Positions 9,301 through 16,412 of a stretch of DNA of 64,000 nt are shown in pieces. The stretch spans positions 1 to 64,000 of the forward strand of contig CAYWQL010000002.1 of the NCBI GenBank assembly GCA_964460755.1, written 5' to 3'. The DNA comes from JAYFNU01 sp964460755. Lineage in GTDB: Bacteria; Bacillota; Clostridia; Oscillospirales; Ruminococcaceae. Below the pieces are notes generated by a model. The model ran no database searches. It was not told where the DNA came from and was given only the letters and a program-made list of their open reading frames with translations. Each line of letters opens with the position of its first letter. Within the stretch, counting starts at the first letter, position 1. A program made the translations under genes and the position numbers.

Positions 9301-9614
9301 TCGTTTTCCGCCTTTTTGTCAAAAGTAACCGTCGCCACCGTTCCCTCAATACAAAGTCCGCTTTTAGAAAGGCTTTGTATGACGAAATCCTTTCCGAACA
9401 GTCCGACGGTATATTCTCCCATATCAAAAACGATTTTGTTGTCCTCAATCGCCAAAATGCTTTTACAGCTTTCGATGACAACGTCGTCCCTGCAGGTAAT
9501 ATGCACGGACGGTAGGTCAACAAAGGCGTCGGCGGGATAATCAATGCTTTTAGCAAAGTCCTTTGCGCCTTTTTCAATTGTTTGCGACAAGCGCTTTTTC
9601 ATACTTTTTCTCAT
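9294..9614 (-). CDS. yqfC: Sporulation protein YqfC (YabP/YqfC family)
   Basis: This 106-residue protein of the YabP/YqfC family has the family's run of short beta strands after residue 30 (PSVHITCRDDVVIESCKSIL). It is expressed during sporulation in relatives. It heads the leftward run yqfC-yqfD-phoH-ybeY-era. The ATG used here has no strong ribosome binding site; an ATG four codons later is an alternative. Confidence 0.85.
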   Translation of the reverse strand: MRKSMKKRLSQTIEKGAKDFAKSIDYPADAFVDLPSVHITCRDDVVIESCKSILAIEDNKIVFDMGEYTVGLFGKDFVIQSLSKSGLCIEGTVATVTFDKKAENEC

Positions 9615-9667
9615 ACTAAAATATATATTAACAAAGCGGCAGCTTTAACCCTTCGTTGGAGAATTAT

Positions 9668-10735
9668 ATGTTTCTTTCTTTAAAATTCAGCACAAGCAAA
9701 GTTCTCATTAGTATAATTTCAACCGTATTGTTTATCTGTGCGCTGGTCGCACTTCCAGCCGTCTCTCAAGCGGGAGTGTCGCGGGGGCTGCTTCTTTGCT
9801 ATACCGTGCTTATTCCGTCGCTCTTTCCGTATTTCTTCGCGCTTGACTATCTTTATTCCCTTCTTCTTTCGAGTGACCGTCTAAAAAGCAAAACCGTTCT
9901 TATTCTTATATCCTTTGTTCTTTCCCTTGTAGGCGGTTATCCTATGGGCGCGAGGATACTTTCCTGCTTGGTTGAGCGGGGCGTTTTGTCAAAAGCGGAA
10001 GCTTCTGTTTATTTGTGCGCCTTCGTAAACGCGGGACCCGCCTATTTGATTTCCGGCGTAGGGCTTTCGCTTTTCAAGAGCGAAACGGTCGGCGCGTTGC
10101 TTTTCTTTTCTCTTTGTATTTCCTCGGTATTATGCTTTTTGCTTTCGATGTTGGTCGTAACACGCCTAAAACCACCCTGCGCCGAAGCAAAAACCATAAC
10201 CTCATCCGCTTCCGCGGAGCTTTCCGTTTCGCTGTCAAACGCCGTATCCTCAACCCTTCGGCTGTGCTCCTACGTTATACTCTTTTCCTGTTTAATCGAA
10301 ATAATTAAATACGCTCTATCCCTGCTTTCGCTTCACTCGGAAAAACTTCTTTGGCTCGTTTCGACAATAATCGAGGTAAGCACCGCCGCGGGCTACGCCG
10401 CCAAAATCAGCTCGACACAGGGGGCTTTTCTCGCGCTCGCAAGCGTTTCACTGTGTTCGGCTTCGGTTGTTCTTCAGATTCGCGCTTTCACAAGGTCAAA
10501 GGAAATATCCCTGCTTCCGTTTTTTCTTTCCCGTCCGCTTCATCTTTTGTTTAGTCTTTGTTTGTTTAAACTTTTTCTTTCCCTTCCCCTCGGAAAAGCC
10601 GCGTTTACCTTTCTTTCGGTCGGACGGCTTTCGGTTGCCGCGTTCAGCGTTTCGCCCTTTGTTTCCTTTTTCCTTTTTCTCGCCTCGTTTATTCTGCTTG
10701 TCGGAAACAAAAAAATCTCGCTGTTTACTAATTGA
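9668..10735 (+). CDS. ylbJ: Sporulation integral membrane protein YlbJ-like
   Basis: The 355-residue, very hydrophobic protein has about eight to ten membrane segments. It carries the nucleoside-recognition/GATE-type motif GGYPMGARILSCLVERG followed by a conserved NAGPAYLISGVG stretch, as in YlbJ of spore formers. A TTG four codons upstream is open, but it forms part of the ribosome binding site TTGGAG. GGAG with a six-base gap favours the ATG at 9668. It is divergent from yqfC, with only 53 bases between the starts, so the two sporulation promoters must lie back to back. Confidence 0.85.
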   Translation: MFLSLKFSTSKVLISIISTVLFICALVALPAVSQAGVSRGLLLCYTVLIPSLFPYFFALDYLYSLLLSSDRLKSKTVLILISFVLSLVGGYPMGARILSCLVERGVLSKAEASVYLCAFVNAGPAYLISGVGLSLFKSETVGALLFFSLCISSVLCFLLSMLVVTRLKPPCAEAKTITSSASAELSVSLSNAVSSTLRLCSYVILFSCLIEIIKYALSLLSLHSEKLLWLVSTIIEVSTAAGYAAKISSTQGAFLALASVSLCSASVVLQIRAFTRSKEISLLPFFLSRPLHLLFSLCLFKLFLSLPLGKAAFTFLSVGRLSVAAFSVSPFVSFFLFLASFILLVGNKKISLFTN

Positions 10736-10752
10736 GGGTTTTGTAATATAAT
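10724..10752 (+). promoter_or_regulatory. Sigma-A-type promoter for the small Cys-rich gene
   Basis: TTTACT and TATAAT are separated by 17 bases and overlap the end of ylbJ. The next gene starts 27 bases downstream. Confidence 0.65.
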
Positions 10753-10778
10753 AGGCTCACTAAGGAACGGTGAAGAAA

Positions 10779-10994
10779 ATGAAAACACATCTTTTCGGCG
10801 ACAACATAATACCCGCGTGTGAATACTGCGAGCACGGTGTTCGCAGCAAGGACGGCACAATGATAGATTGTGAAAGAGAAGGGGTTGTTTCACCCTACTT
10901 CCGCTGCAAGAAATTCATCTATTCTCCCGTTAAGCGAATACCCAAGCAGTCTCCCAAAATCGGAGCCTTCACAAAAAAAGATTTTTCTCTGTAA
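10779..10994 (+). CDS. Small cysteine-rich protein, conserved Clostridia type
   Basis: The 71-residue protein contains CEYC (residues 14-17), then one Cys in the DGTMIDC stretch and one in YFRCKKF, a likely four-Cys metal site. It ends with FIYSPVKRIPK. I recognise this layout (CxYC...C..GVVS...C.KF.Y.P.KR.P) from small unnamed proteins in Clostridia, but no function is known. GGTGA with a five-base gap supports the ATG at 10779; a GTG three codons upstream is also open. It has its own promoter and a strong terminator. Confidence 0.75.
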   Translation: MKTHLFGDNIIPACEYCEHGVRSKDGTMIDCEREGVVSPYFRCKKFIYSPVKRIPKQSPKIGAFTKKDFSL

Positions 10995-10997
10995 GCT

Positions 10998-11031
10998 AAA
11001 AGCCCTTTGGCAAATTGCCAAAGGGCTTTTT
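10998..11031 (+). terminator. Bidirectional intrinsic terminator
   Basis: A 15-bp stem (AAAAGCCCTTTGGCAA and its complement) with T runs on both sides. It ends the Cys-rich gene on the plus strand and the mini-gene transcript on the minus strand. Confidence 0.9.
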
Positions 11032-11103
11032 ATAACATATAAACAGCCGTGGGGATAAACCCTACGGCTGTCGAAAATCGGCACGGAAACGCTTCCGACA
11101 CCG

Positions 11104-11163
11104 CTACATAGAAGTAAGCCGTGAATTGAATTCAACGGTTACTTTTGAGAAATAATTGTTCAT
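11104..11163 (-). CDS. 19-residue peptide ORF with own promoter
   Basis: The ORF reads MNNYFSKVTVEFNSRLTSM and stops at TAG. Its ribosome binding site AAAGGAGG (11172-11179) is among the best in the window, and the start of transcription is predicted only a few bases before it. The peptide is polar, with no membrane segment, so it does not look like a type I toxin. It is not an evident amino acid attenuator, because no gene follows on this strand before the terminator. Its function is unknown. Confidence 0.5.
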   Translation of the reverse strand: MNNYFSKVTVEFNSRLTSM

Positions 11164-11186
11164 AAACACGGCCTCCTTTCTATGCT

Positions 11187-11215
11187 ATTATAGCTTACTT
11201 TTCGGCTTAATTCAA
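11187..11215 (-). promoter_or_regulatory. Strong sigma-A-type promoter of the mini-gene
   Basis: TTGAAT and TATAAT are separated by exactly 17 bases and overlap the stop codon of the SGNH hydrolase gene. The -35 box sits in a near-perfect dyad, GGCTTGAATTAAGCC, which could be an operator. Confidence 0.75.
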
Positions 11216-12201
11216 GCCGCCTGGGTAGTATCATCCGTCGGCTCTGCGGCTGGGTCGACCGTCGCTTCCTCGGCGGATTTCGGCGCTGTTTCCTGCGCAG
11301 CGGGCACAACCAAGCCGTCAGCGGAAATCATGTAGGCGGAATCGCCCTGAATTATGTGAGTGATGAGGTAATTGTGCCAAAGCACATAACCCGACTCCTT
11401 CATATGGATACCGTCGCCTGAGGTCATATCGCTTGGCATATAGCCCTCCTCGTCGGCGATTGCGGAATAAACGTCGAGAAAATAAAGTCCTTTTCTCATT
11501 GCCAAATCCTTGAGGTCGGTGTTGTATTTTTGAATGTTTTCGAGCGAGTAATGCTCGGGGTCCTTCGCCGCTCTTTCCCGCGTCACGGGGGTTATCGACT
11601 GCACGACAATCGAACATCCCGTCACCCTCGTCATAAGCTCGTCGACAAGGATTTCATAGTTTTCTATAAGCCACTCGGTTGTGTTTGTGTTAATACCGTT
11701 CGCTCCGAGCATAATATATATTTTTTGCGGCTTATAGTATTCCACGGCGTCCGCCATTGTGATTTCTGCTGAATCGTTCGTAATTTTGTAAAACTTATCG
11801 GTAAGCGCGTTTTGCGGATTAATTCCAAGCTTCGCGACCGAAATAAAGTCGTCGAAAACGCCGAAAAGCGAAAGCCCTTGGGTAAGCGAATCACCGATAA
11901 GCACAGTGCTTGCGAAATAGCTATCCTCAACGGGGGCTGTTTCGGTTAAAATCGTCCCCGAATAGACCGTTTCGCCGTCGCCGGAGGTAATTACGTCGAT
12001 AGGTCTTATGCCGAGGTCTGGCGCCCAGTAACCGACATAGATATCGCTTTTTTTCGCGTTTGCCGCCTGCACGCCGAAGGAAAAGCCGACGAGCGCGACA
12101 AGAAGCGCGAAAAGCACAATGATAACGCCTTTGAACTTTTTAAACACAGCGCCGAGAGTTTCGACTTCAATATTCTCTTGATTTTGTTCGCTTATTTCCA
12201 C
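11212..12201 (-). CDS. Membrane-anchored SGNH/GDSL hydrolase
   Basis: The 329-residue protein has a short cytoplasmic N-terminus, one membrane segment (about 29-48, VIIVLFALLVALVGFSFGVQ) and an extracellular SGNH domain. The domain shows block I GDSLTQG, block III GANG and block V DGIHM. It ends in a Pro/Thr/Ala/Glu-rich tail. Such proteins deacetylate or de-esterify cell-envelope sugars or lipids; the substrate is not evident. The start is GTG at 12201 with GGGAG seven bases upstream. Confidence 0.85.
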   Translation of the reverse strand: MEISEQNQENIEVETLGAVFKKFKGVIIVLFALLVALVGFSFGVQAANAKKSDIYVGYWAPDLGIRPIDVITSGDGETVYSGTILTETAPVEDSYFASTVLIGDSLTQGLSLFGVFDDFISVAKLGINPQNALTDKFYKITNDSAEITMADAVEYYKPQKIYIMLGANGINTNTTEWLIENYEILVDELMTRVTGCSIVVQSITPVTRERAAKDPEHYSLENIQKYNTDLKDLAMRKGLYFLDVYSAIADEEGYMPSDMTSGDGIHMKESGYVLWHNYLITHIIQGDSAYMISADGLVVPAAQETAPKSAEEATVDPAAEPTDDTTQAA

Positions 12202-12230
12202 TTCTATTCTCCCAAAAAAACATTAAACAA

Positions 12231-12259
12231 ATTATATCATTATTTTAGTCTATAAACAA
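12231..12259 (-). promoter_or_regulatory. Promoter of the SGNH hydrolase gene
   Basis: TTGTTT and TATAAT with 17 bases between, about 30 bases upstream of the GTG start. Confidence 0.65.
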
Positions 12260-12301
12260 TATATTAAACAGTATTTTTACAATAAAATGCTCTTTTGACC
12301 A

Positions 12302-12331
12302 TTGACATGACACCGATGTTTGTTGTATTAT
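12302..12331 (+). promoter_or_regulatory. Promoter of tRNA-Thr
   Basis: A consensus TTGACA and a TATTAT box separated by 18 bases lie 22 bases upstream of the tRNA gene. Confidence 0.8.
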
Positions 12332-12353
12332 TTATAGGCTGTATTGAACAAAT

Positions 12354-12429
12354 GCTTGTGTGGCTCAGCTGGTAGAGCAGCGCATTCGTAATGCGCAGGT
12401 CAGCGGTTCGAATCCGCTCACAAGCTCCA
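12354..12429 (+). tRNA. tRNA-Thr (anticodon CGU)
   Basis: A full cloverleaf is visible. The acceptor arms are GCTTGTG and CACAAGC, the T arm is AGCGG-TTCGAAT-CCGCT, the anticodon stem is GCGCA/TGCGC and the anticodon loop is TTCGTAA, giving anticodon CGT, which reads ACG. The 3' CCA is encoded. It has its own promoter and terminator and stands alone. Confidence 0.97.
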
Positions 12430-12432
12430 AGC

Positions 12433-12478
12433 AAAAAAGCCCTTAAATGCCGTGTTTTAGGCACTTTAAGGGCTTTTT
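12433..12478 (+). terminator. Terminator after tRNA-Thr
   Basis: A long hairpin pairs AAGCCCTTAAA(T)GCC with GGC(AC)TTTAAGGGCTT, followed by TTTTTG. Confidence 0.85.
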
Positions 12479-12500
12479 GTTTATTTATTTTTCTTTTTTA

Positions 12501-12530
12501 AAATTGCTTTAAATTGCTTATAATTGCTTA
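12501..12530 (+). repeat. Three tandem 10-base repeats, AT-rich
   Basis: Three head-to-tail copies of (A/T)AATTGCTT(A/T) lie between the tRNA terminator and the convergent U32 terminator. No ORF or promoter is tied to them. Confidence 0.6.
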
Positions 12531-12590
12531 CTTTTGAAATAAAAAGTAGTAAAAAGGTAGTAGTTTTTCTTTTCTTATGATTATACATAC

Positions 12591-12621
12591 AAAAAGCCGA
12601 GGAAATTCCTCGGCTTTTTTT
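12591..12621 (-). terminator. Terminator of the U32 gene pair
   Basis: A 13-bp stem AAAAAGCCGAGGAA with its complement, flanked by T runs on both strands. It lies 10 bases beyond the stop codon at 12632. Confidence 0.88.
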
Positions 12622-12631
12622 GTGCGCTCTT

Positions 12632-14677
12632 TTATTTAAGCTCTCTGAAATATAACCCGTTGGTGTGTTCCTTTGGCGGCGTTGCGCCGTTTTCATAGTC
12701 CTCAAGCGCTTTTTTCGCTTCGTCGGCGGTCTCGTCGGTAAGGTAAAAGGTCAAAAAATCCACACCCGAAAGATTTTTGTCCGACATATAAAGCTTTACA
12801 GGATTTAAAAGGGTTGAATAGACTTTATTTGAGCACAAGACGGGAAAATCTATGCCGCGTCGGTCGGTCACCGACGACATTCCTTTGCAGTCGCCGCAGC
12901 CTTCGTTTGATTTGCATGGACAGTTTCGATAGAGCATCAGCGGAAGCCTGCCGTATGCGATTATGCCTATGGGAGCTTCCGAGGAAAGCCGCCGCGTTTT
13001 ATCAAGCGACAATTCGAACGAAGCCGTTACCTCTTTTAACCCGAGCCGCTCGTACTCCGACAGCGCAAGACTGTTCATTATATTTAATCCGTAGCCCCCG
13101 ATAACATAAAGCCCCGCCGCCTTGGCTATGGCAAGCGCGCCGATGTTGCCGACGAGCACGGCGGTCAAGCCCTTTTCCTTGAGGTCAATCAGAAGACGGG
13201 TAATTCTTTCGCCCTGTTTGTGAAAGATAAGTGACGGAAGCGCGGCTGTCAGCCTCTCGCCGTATTTTTCAATAAGTGCGGGGTTATTCTCAATTTCAAT
13301 TAAAGGCAAAATAACCCTATCGACAGACGAAAGCATCGAAATTTGCTCGAGACGCCTCGCGAAAACATATATTTTTTGCTTATCACTTCGCTGCTTTTCT
13401 GCCGCCTGAAAGCCTACTGAATTGTAAAACTTCTTGGGTGACGGCTCTTCTCTTTTTGAAAGAAGCTGCCGAAGCGCTTCGCGCCGAAGCTCGTTAAGCA
13501 ACGACGACGGCGCGAAAAGGCCGCCCTCGTTTTTCACCGTAAGAGCGCGAAGAAAAAAAGGCGTGCCGCCCGTTTTGTCAAGATTGCGAAGCGCAAGCTC
13601 GTAATCGGTCGGCTTGGTTTTCGCCGTTTCGGGCAATACCTCGCTCACTGCCGTAATCGTATTTTCGTCATCGCTTACGGTAAGCGAAAGCGGCTTATTT
13701 TCTTCAATCAAAAGGGACATATCGACCGCGACGGAGGAGCGCTCTATGCGTGTGAGCTCGGCTATTTTCCCAAGCACAGTTTTTGTCGCGACGACGTCGT
13801 CCTCGCTTCGAACTCCGAACATATCTGCGTTTCTCGCGTCCTTATAGTATCCGTCAGTAAAACCGTTTCGCGAAAAGACTCCCTTTAAAAGCTCCTCATC
13901 GTACGCAGCGCCGTCGCGCTTGCTTACGCAGGCGTTGACCGCCGCCGCGACGTATTCGGGGCGCTTTAGGCGACCCTCGATTTTGAGCGAGCACACCCCC
14001 GCGTCGGCAAGCTCTTTAATATACGGTATATGCGACATATCCTTCAGCGAAAGGGCGTATTCACGCTCCTTGCTCTTGAATTTAAGCCGACAGGGTCCCG
14101 CGCACCGTCCGCGGTTTCCGCTCCGTTCACCCAATACCGCCGAAAGATAACAGCACCCAGAAACGCTCATACAAAGCGCGCCATGGACGAAAACCTCTGT
14201 TTCTATACCGCTGTTTTTCGCGATATATTCAATTTCCTCTATTGATAGCTCCCGCGCAAGCACAACGCGCGAAAAGCCGAGTTCCTTTAAAAGCTTTGCG
14301 CCCTCAAGGTTGTGCACCGCCATTTGGGTTGAGGCGTGAAGCGTGAGGTCGGGACAGCACTCGCGAAGAAGACGCGCCACGCCCAAATCCTGAACAATAA
14401 CAGCGTCGGCTCCGCTGTTCGCTATAATGCTGATTTCCCGCTCGACGTCAAAAAGCTCCGTGTCGGTAACGAGTGTATTTAATGTAACGTGCACCTTGAC
14501 ACCGCGCGCATGGGCGAAGCACACCGCTTTTTTCAGCTCGTCCTCGTCAAAGTTAAAAGCACCCGCTCGCGCATTAAAGCTTTTTGTGCCAAGATAAACG
14601 GCGTCGGCTCCGCTTCGAACGGCGGAAACGAGATGCTCCATTCCACCCGCGGGAGCAAGAATTTCGATTTTACCCAT
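12632..14677 (-). CDS. U32 family protein, RlhA-like (with C-terminal DUF3656)
   Basis: The 681-residue protein begins with the U32 barrel motif LAPAGGMEHLVSAVRSGADA and has the family signature EVFVHGALCMSVSGCCYLS with the Cys cluster SGNRGRCAGPCR (near 180-205). The second half is the DUF3656 type seen in RlhA, which hydroxylates 23S rRNA C2501 in E. coli from prephenate-derived precursor chemistry. A further Cys cluster, CPCKSNEGCGDC, lies near 600. The ATG at 14677 has GAGG nine bases upstream and overlaps the previous gene by eight bases; an ATG at 14692 is open but poorly placed. It is called a peptidase in older annotation. Confidence 0.85.
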   Translation of the reverse strand: MGKIEILAPAGGMEHLVSAVRSGADAVYLGTKSFNARAGAFNFDEDELKKAVCFAHARGVKVHVTLNTLVTDTELFDVEREISIIANSGADAVIVQDLGVARLLRECCPDLTLHASTQMAVHNLEGAKLLKELGFSRVVLARELSIEEIEYIAKNSGIETEVFVHGALCMSVSGCCYLSAVLGERSGNRGRCAGPCRLKFKSKEREYALSLKDMSHIPYIKELADAGVCSLKIEGRLKRPEYVAAAVNACVSKRDGAAYDEELLKGVFSRNGFTDGYYKDARNADMFGVRSEDDVVATKTVLGKIAELTRIERSSVAVDMSLLIEENKPLSLTVSDDENTITAVSEVLPETAKTKPTDYELALRNLDKTGGTPFFLRALTVKNEGGLFAPSSLLNELRREALRQLLSKREEPSPKKFYNSVGFQAAEKQRSDKQKIYVFARRLEQISMLSSVDRVILPLIEIENNPALIEKYGERLTAALPSLIFHKQGERITRLLIDLKEKGLTAVLVGNIGALAIAKAAGLYVIGGYGLNIMNSLALSEYERLGLKEVTASFELSLDKTRRLSSEAPIGIIAYGRLPLMLYRNCPCKSNEGCGDCKGMSSVTDRRGIDFPVLCSNKVYSTLLNPVKLYMSDKNLSGVDFLTFYLTDETADEAKKALEDYENGATPPKEHTNGLYFRELK

Positions 14678-15890
14678 TGATTGTTCCCTCATACTCCTTT
14701 TGGCGGGTTCTTATCATATCCCCGACCTTGAGCGGAAGCGGGCAGTTGACGAAATATATCTCCTTTGCCTTGTTTGCCCTGTCGACCGACTCACCGTTTT
14801 CGTTTCGAATATCCTTTGCCGTAAAGCTTTCGCCAACCCCTTCGGGACGAATTACTTCAAGTGTCTCGCCGACGGCGAAGCAGTTGCGCTGTTCAATTTT
14901 CACCATACCGTCCTTTTGTTCCTCGATAACCGAGCCAACGAAGGTGCAGTCCCTTATATACACCCCGTTGTCGGGGCGAAATTCGCTCATTTTCCCAAAA
15001 TAAAAGCCGTTGGAATAGGGGCGGTGACTTACGCTGTGAAGCTCGCGCTCAAGCGTTTCAATCGGCTCGTATCCGTCAAGCCGTTTGCGATACGCATTCG
15101 TGACCGACGCGACATAATAGGGTGATTTCATACGCCCCTCAATTTTAAGCGAGCATACCCCTGCGTCAATAAGTCTGTTTACAAACTCCATACAGTTGAG
15201 GTCTTGTGAGCTAAGTATAGCCGTTCCGTTTTCGTCCTCTTCAATAGGAAAAAATTCACCCGGGCGTTTTTCCTCGCAAAGGTGATACATCCATCGACAG
15301 GACTGGGCGCAATCTCCCCTGTTGCCGCTTCGGTTGGTAAGAAACGCGCTCAAAAGGCAGCGTCCGGAATAGGACATACACATCGCGCCGTGAACGAAGG
15401 CTTCAAGCTCCAGCTTTTTGGGCGCCCTTTCACGAAGAAGGGCAATGTCATCAATCGTCATTTCCCGCGCCAAGACTACGCGCGACGCGCCCATATTATA
15501 ATATACCGTCGCCGCCTCATAGTTCTGACAGTTTGCCTGAGTGCTGACGTGTATTTCAAGTCTCGGCTCGGCTTTTTTCATTGCCGAAATTGCCCCGATG
15601 TCCGAGACAATCGCGGCGTCGACGTCGAAAAGGTAAAGCTTTTTCGCATACTCTTTTAGTGACTCGATTTCTGCGTTTTTCGCGAAGCTGTTGACCGTAA
15701 CGTAAAGCTTTCTGTTAAACCCGTGACAGTACTGCGCCGCCGCGACAATGTTTTCCTGAGAAAACGCCGAAGCCGCCGCGCGAAGCTGCATAAAGGGTCC
15801 GCCGATATATACGGCGTCCGCGCCAAAACGAACGGCGCTTTTTAAACATTCAAAATCCCCCGCGGGAGCCAAAAGTTCCGCCTTTTTCAC
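14670..15890 (-). CDS. U32 family protein, TrhP-like (tRNA hydroxylation)
   Basis: This 406-residue U32 protein has the N-terminal LLAPAGDFECLKSAVRFGADAVYIGG motif region and the signature EAFVHGAMCMSYSGRCLLS, followed by SGNRGDCAQSCRW, the likely Fe-S cysteine cluster. Shorter U32 proteins of this kind (TrhP/YrrO) act in 5-hydroxyuridine formation in tRNA. It is first in a two-gene unit with the longer U32 gene. Both enzymes in the family depend on prephenate, and the chorismate/prephenate operon lies just upstream on the same strand. Confidence 0.85.
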   Translation of the reverse strand: MKKAELLAPAGDFECLKSAVRFGADAVYIGGPFMQLRAAASAFSQENIVAAAQYCHGFNRKLYVTVNSFAKNAEIESLKEYAKKLYLFDVDAAIVSDIGAISAMKKAEPRLEIHVSTQANCQNYEAATVYYNMGASRVVLAREMTIDDIALLRERAPKKLELEAFVHGAMCMSYSGRCLLSAFLTNRSGNRGDCAQSCRWMYHLCEEKRPGEFFPIEEDENGTAILSSQDLNCMEFVNRLIDAGVCSLKIEGRMKSPYYVASVTNAYRKRLDGYEPIETLERELHSVSHRPYSNGFYFGKMSEFRPDNGVYIRDCTFVGSVIEEQKDGMVKIEQRNCFAVGETLEVIRPEGVGESFTAKDIRNENGESVDRANKAKEIYFVNCPLPLKVGDMIRTRQKEYEGTING

Positions 15891-15951
15891 TCTGTCACCT
15901 CAAAAAACTTAGTACATATGAGTATAGCTTATTTTGGCGACAAATAAAAGA

Positions 15952-15972
15952 GCCGTTCCTTTGCGGAACGGC
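15952..15972 (-). terminator. Terminator of the aromatic operon
   Basis: The hairpin GCCGTTCC-GCAAA-GGAACGGC is followed by TCTTTTATTTG on the minus strand and lies five bases after the aroQ stop. Confidence 0.85.
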
Positions 15973-15977
15973 AAAAT

Positions 15978-16412
15978 TTATTTACTCAAATAATTATAAA
16001 GAAACTCGACCGCCTCGGCGTATCCATCGAAGCCCTTGCCCTTAATTGTCTTTACGCAGGCCATACCCGCATAGGAAAGCTTTCGGAACTCGTCACGAGC
16101 GTCGACGTCCGACAAATGCACCTCGACCGTGGGAATCGCAACCGCCTTAAGCGCGTCGAGAATAGCGACGCTTGTATGGGTGTACGCCGCAGGATTGATG
16201 ATTATTCCGTCAAAATTATTATAAGCTCGCTGTATTTTCTCGACGATATCACCCTCGTGGTTGCTTTGGAAGCACTCGCATTCGATGTTTCTCGCCTTAC
16301 ACGCAACCTCGACGCACCACACCAAATCCCAATAGGTTTTATTGCCATATATCTCGGGTTCACGAATACCGAGCATATTAAGATTCGGCCCGTTGATAAT
16401 AAGAAGCTTCAT
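15978..16412 (-). CDS. aroQ: Type II 3-dehydroquinate dehydratase
   Basis: The 144-residue protein converts 3-dehydroquinate to 3-dehydroshikimate. It shows the type II marks NGPNLNMLGIREPEIYG (with the active-site Tyr), the flexible loop, INPAAYTHTSVAILDAL, and EVHLSD. GGAGG seven bases upstream fixes the start at 16412. An in-frame ATG 23 codons earlier lies within the fusion gene and is not used. The start overlaps the upstream stop as ATGA. It is the last gene of the operon. Confidence 0.95.
   Translation of the reverse strand: MKLLIINGPNLNMLGIREPEIYGNKTYWDLVWCVEVACKARNIECECFQSNHEGDIVEKIQRAYNNFDGIIINPAAYTHTSVAILDALKAVAIPTVEVHLSDVDARDEFRKLSYAGMACVKTIKGKGFDGYAEAVEFLYNYLSK

Larger units (their letters stand above)
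10998..11180 (-). ncRNA. Candidate small mRNA or dual-function RNA
   Basis: A strong minus-strand promoter (11187-11215) and the terminator at 10998-11031 frame a transcript of about 180 bases. It contains a 19-codon ORF with an AAAGGAGG site and then a structured tail. One hairpin pairs ACAGCCGT with ACGGCTGT around 11047-11076, and a shorter one is GGAAGCGTTTCC. No known RNA family was recognised. Confidence 0.5.

Noticed and set aside
12354..12630. Integrated element attached to tRNA-Thr
   Set aside because: There is no integrase, no repeat of the tRNA 3' end and no foreign genes downstream; the next genes are housekeeping U32 genes.
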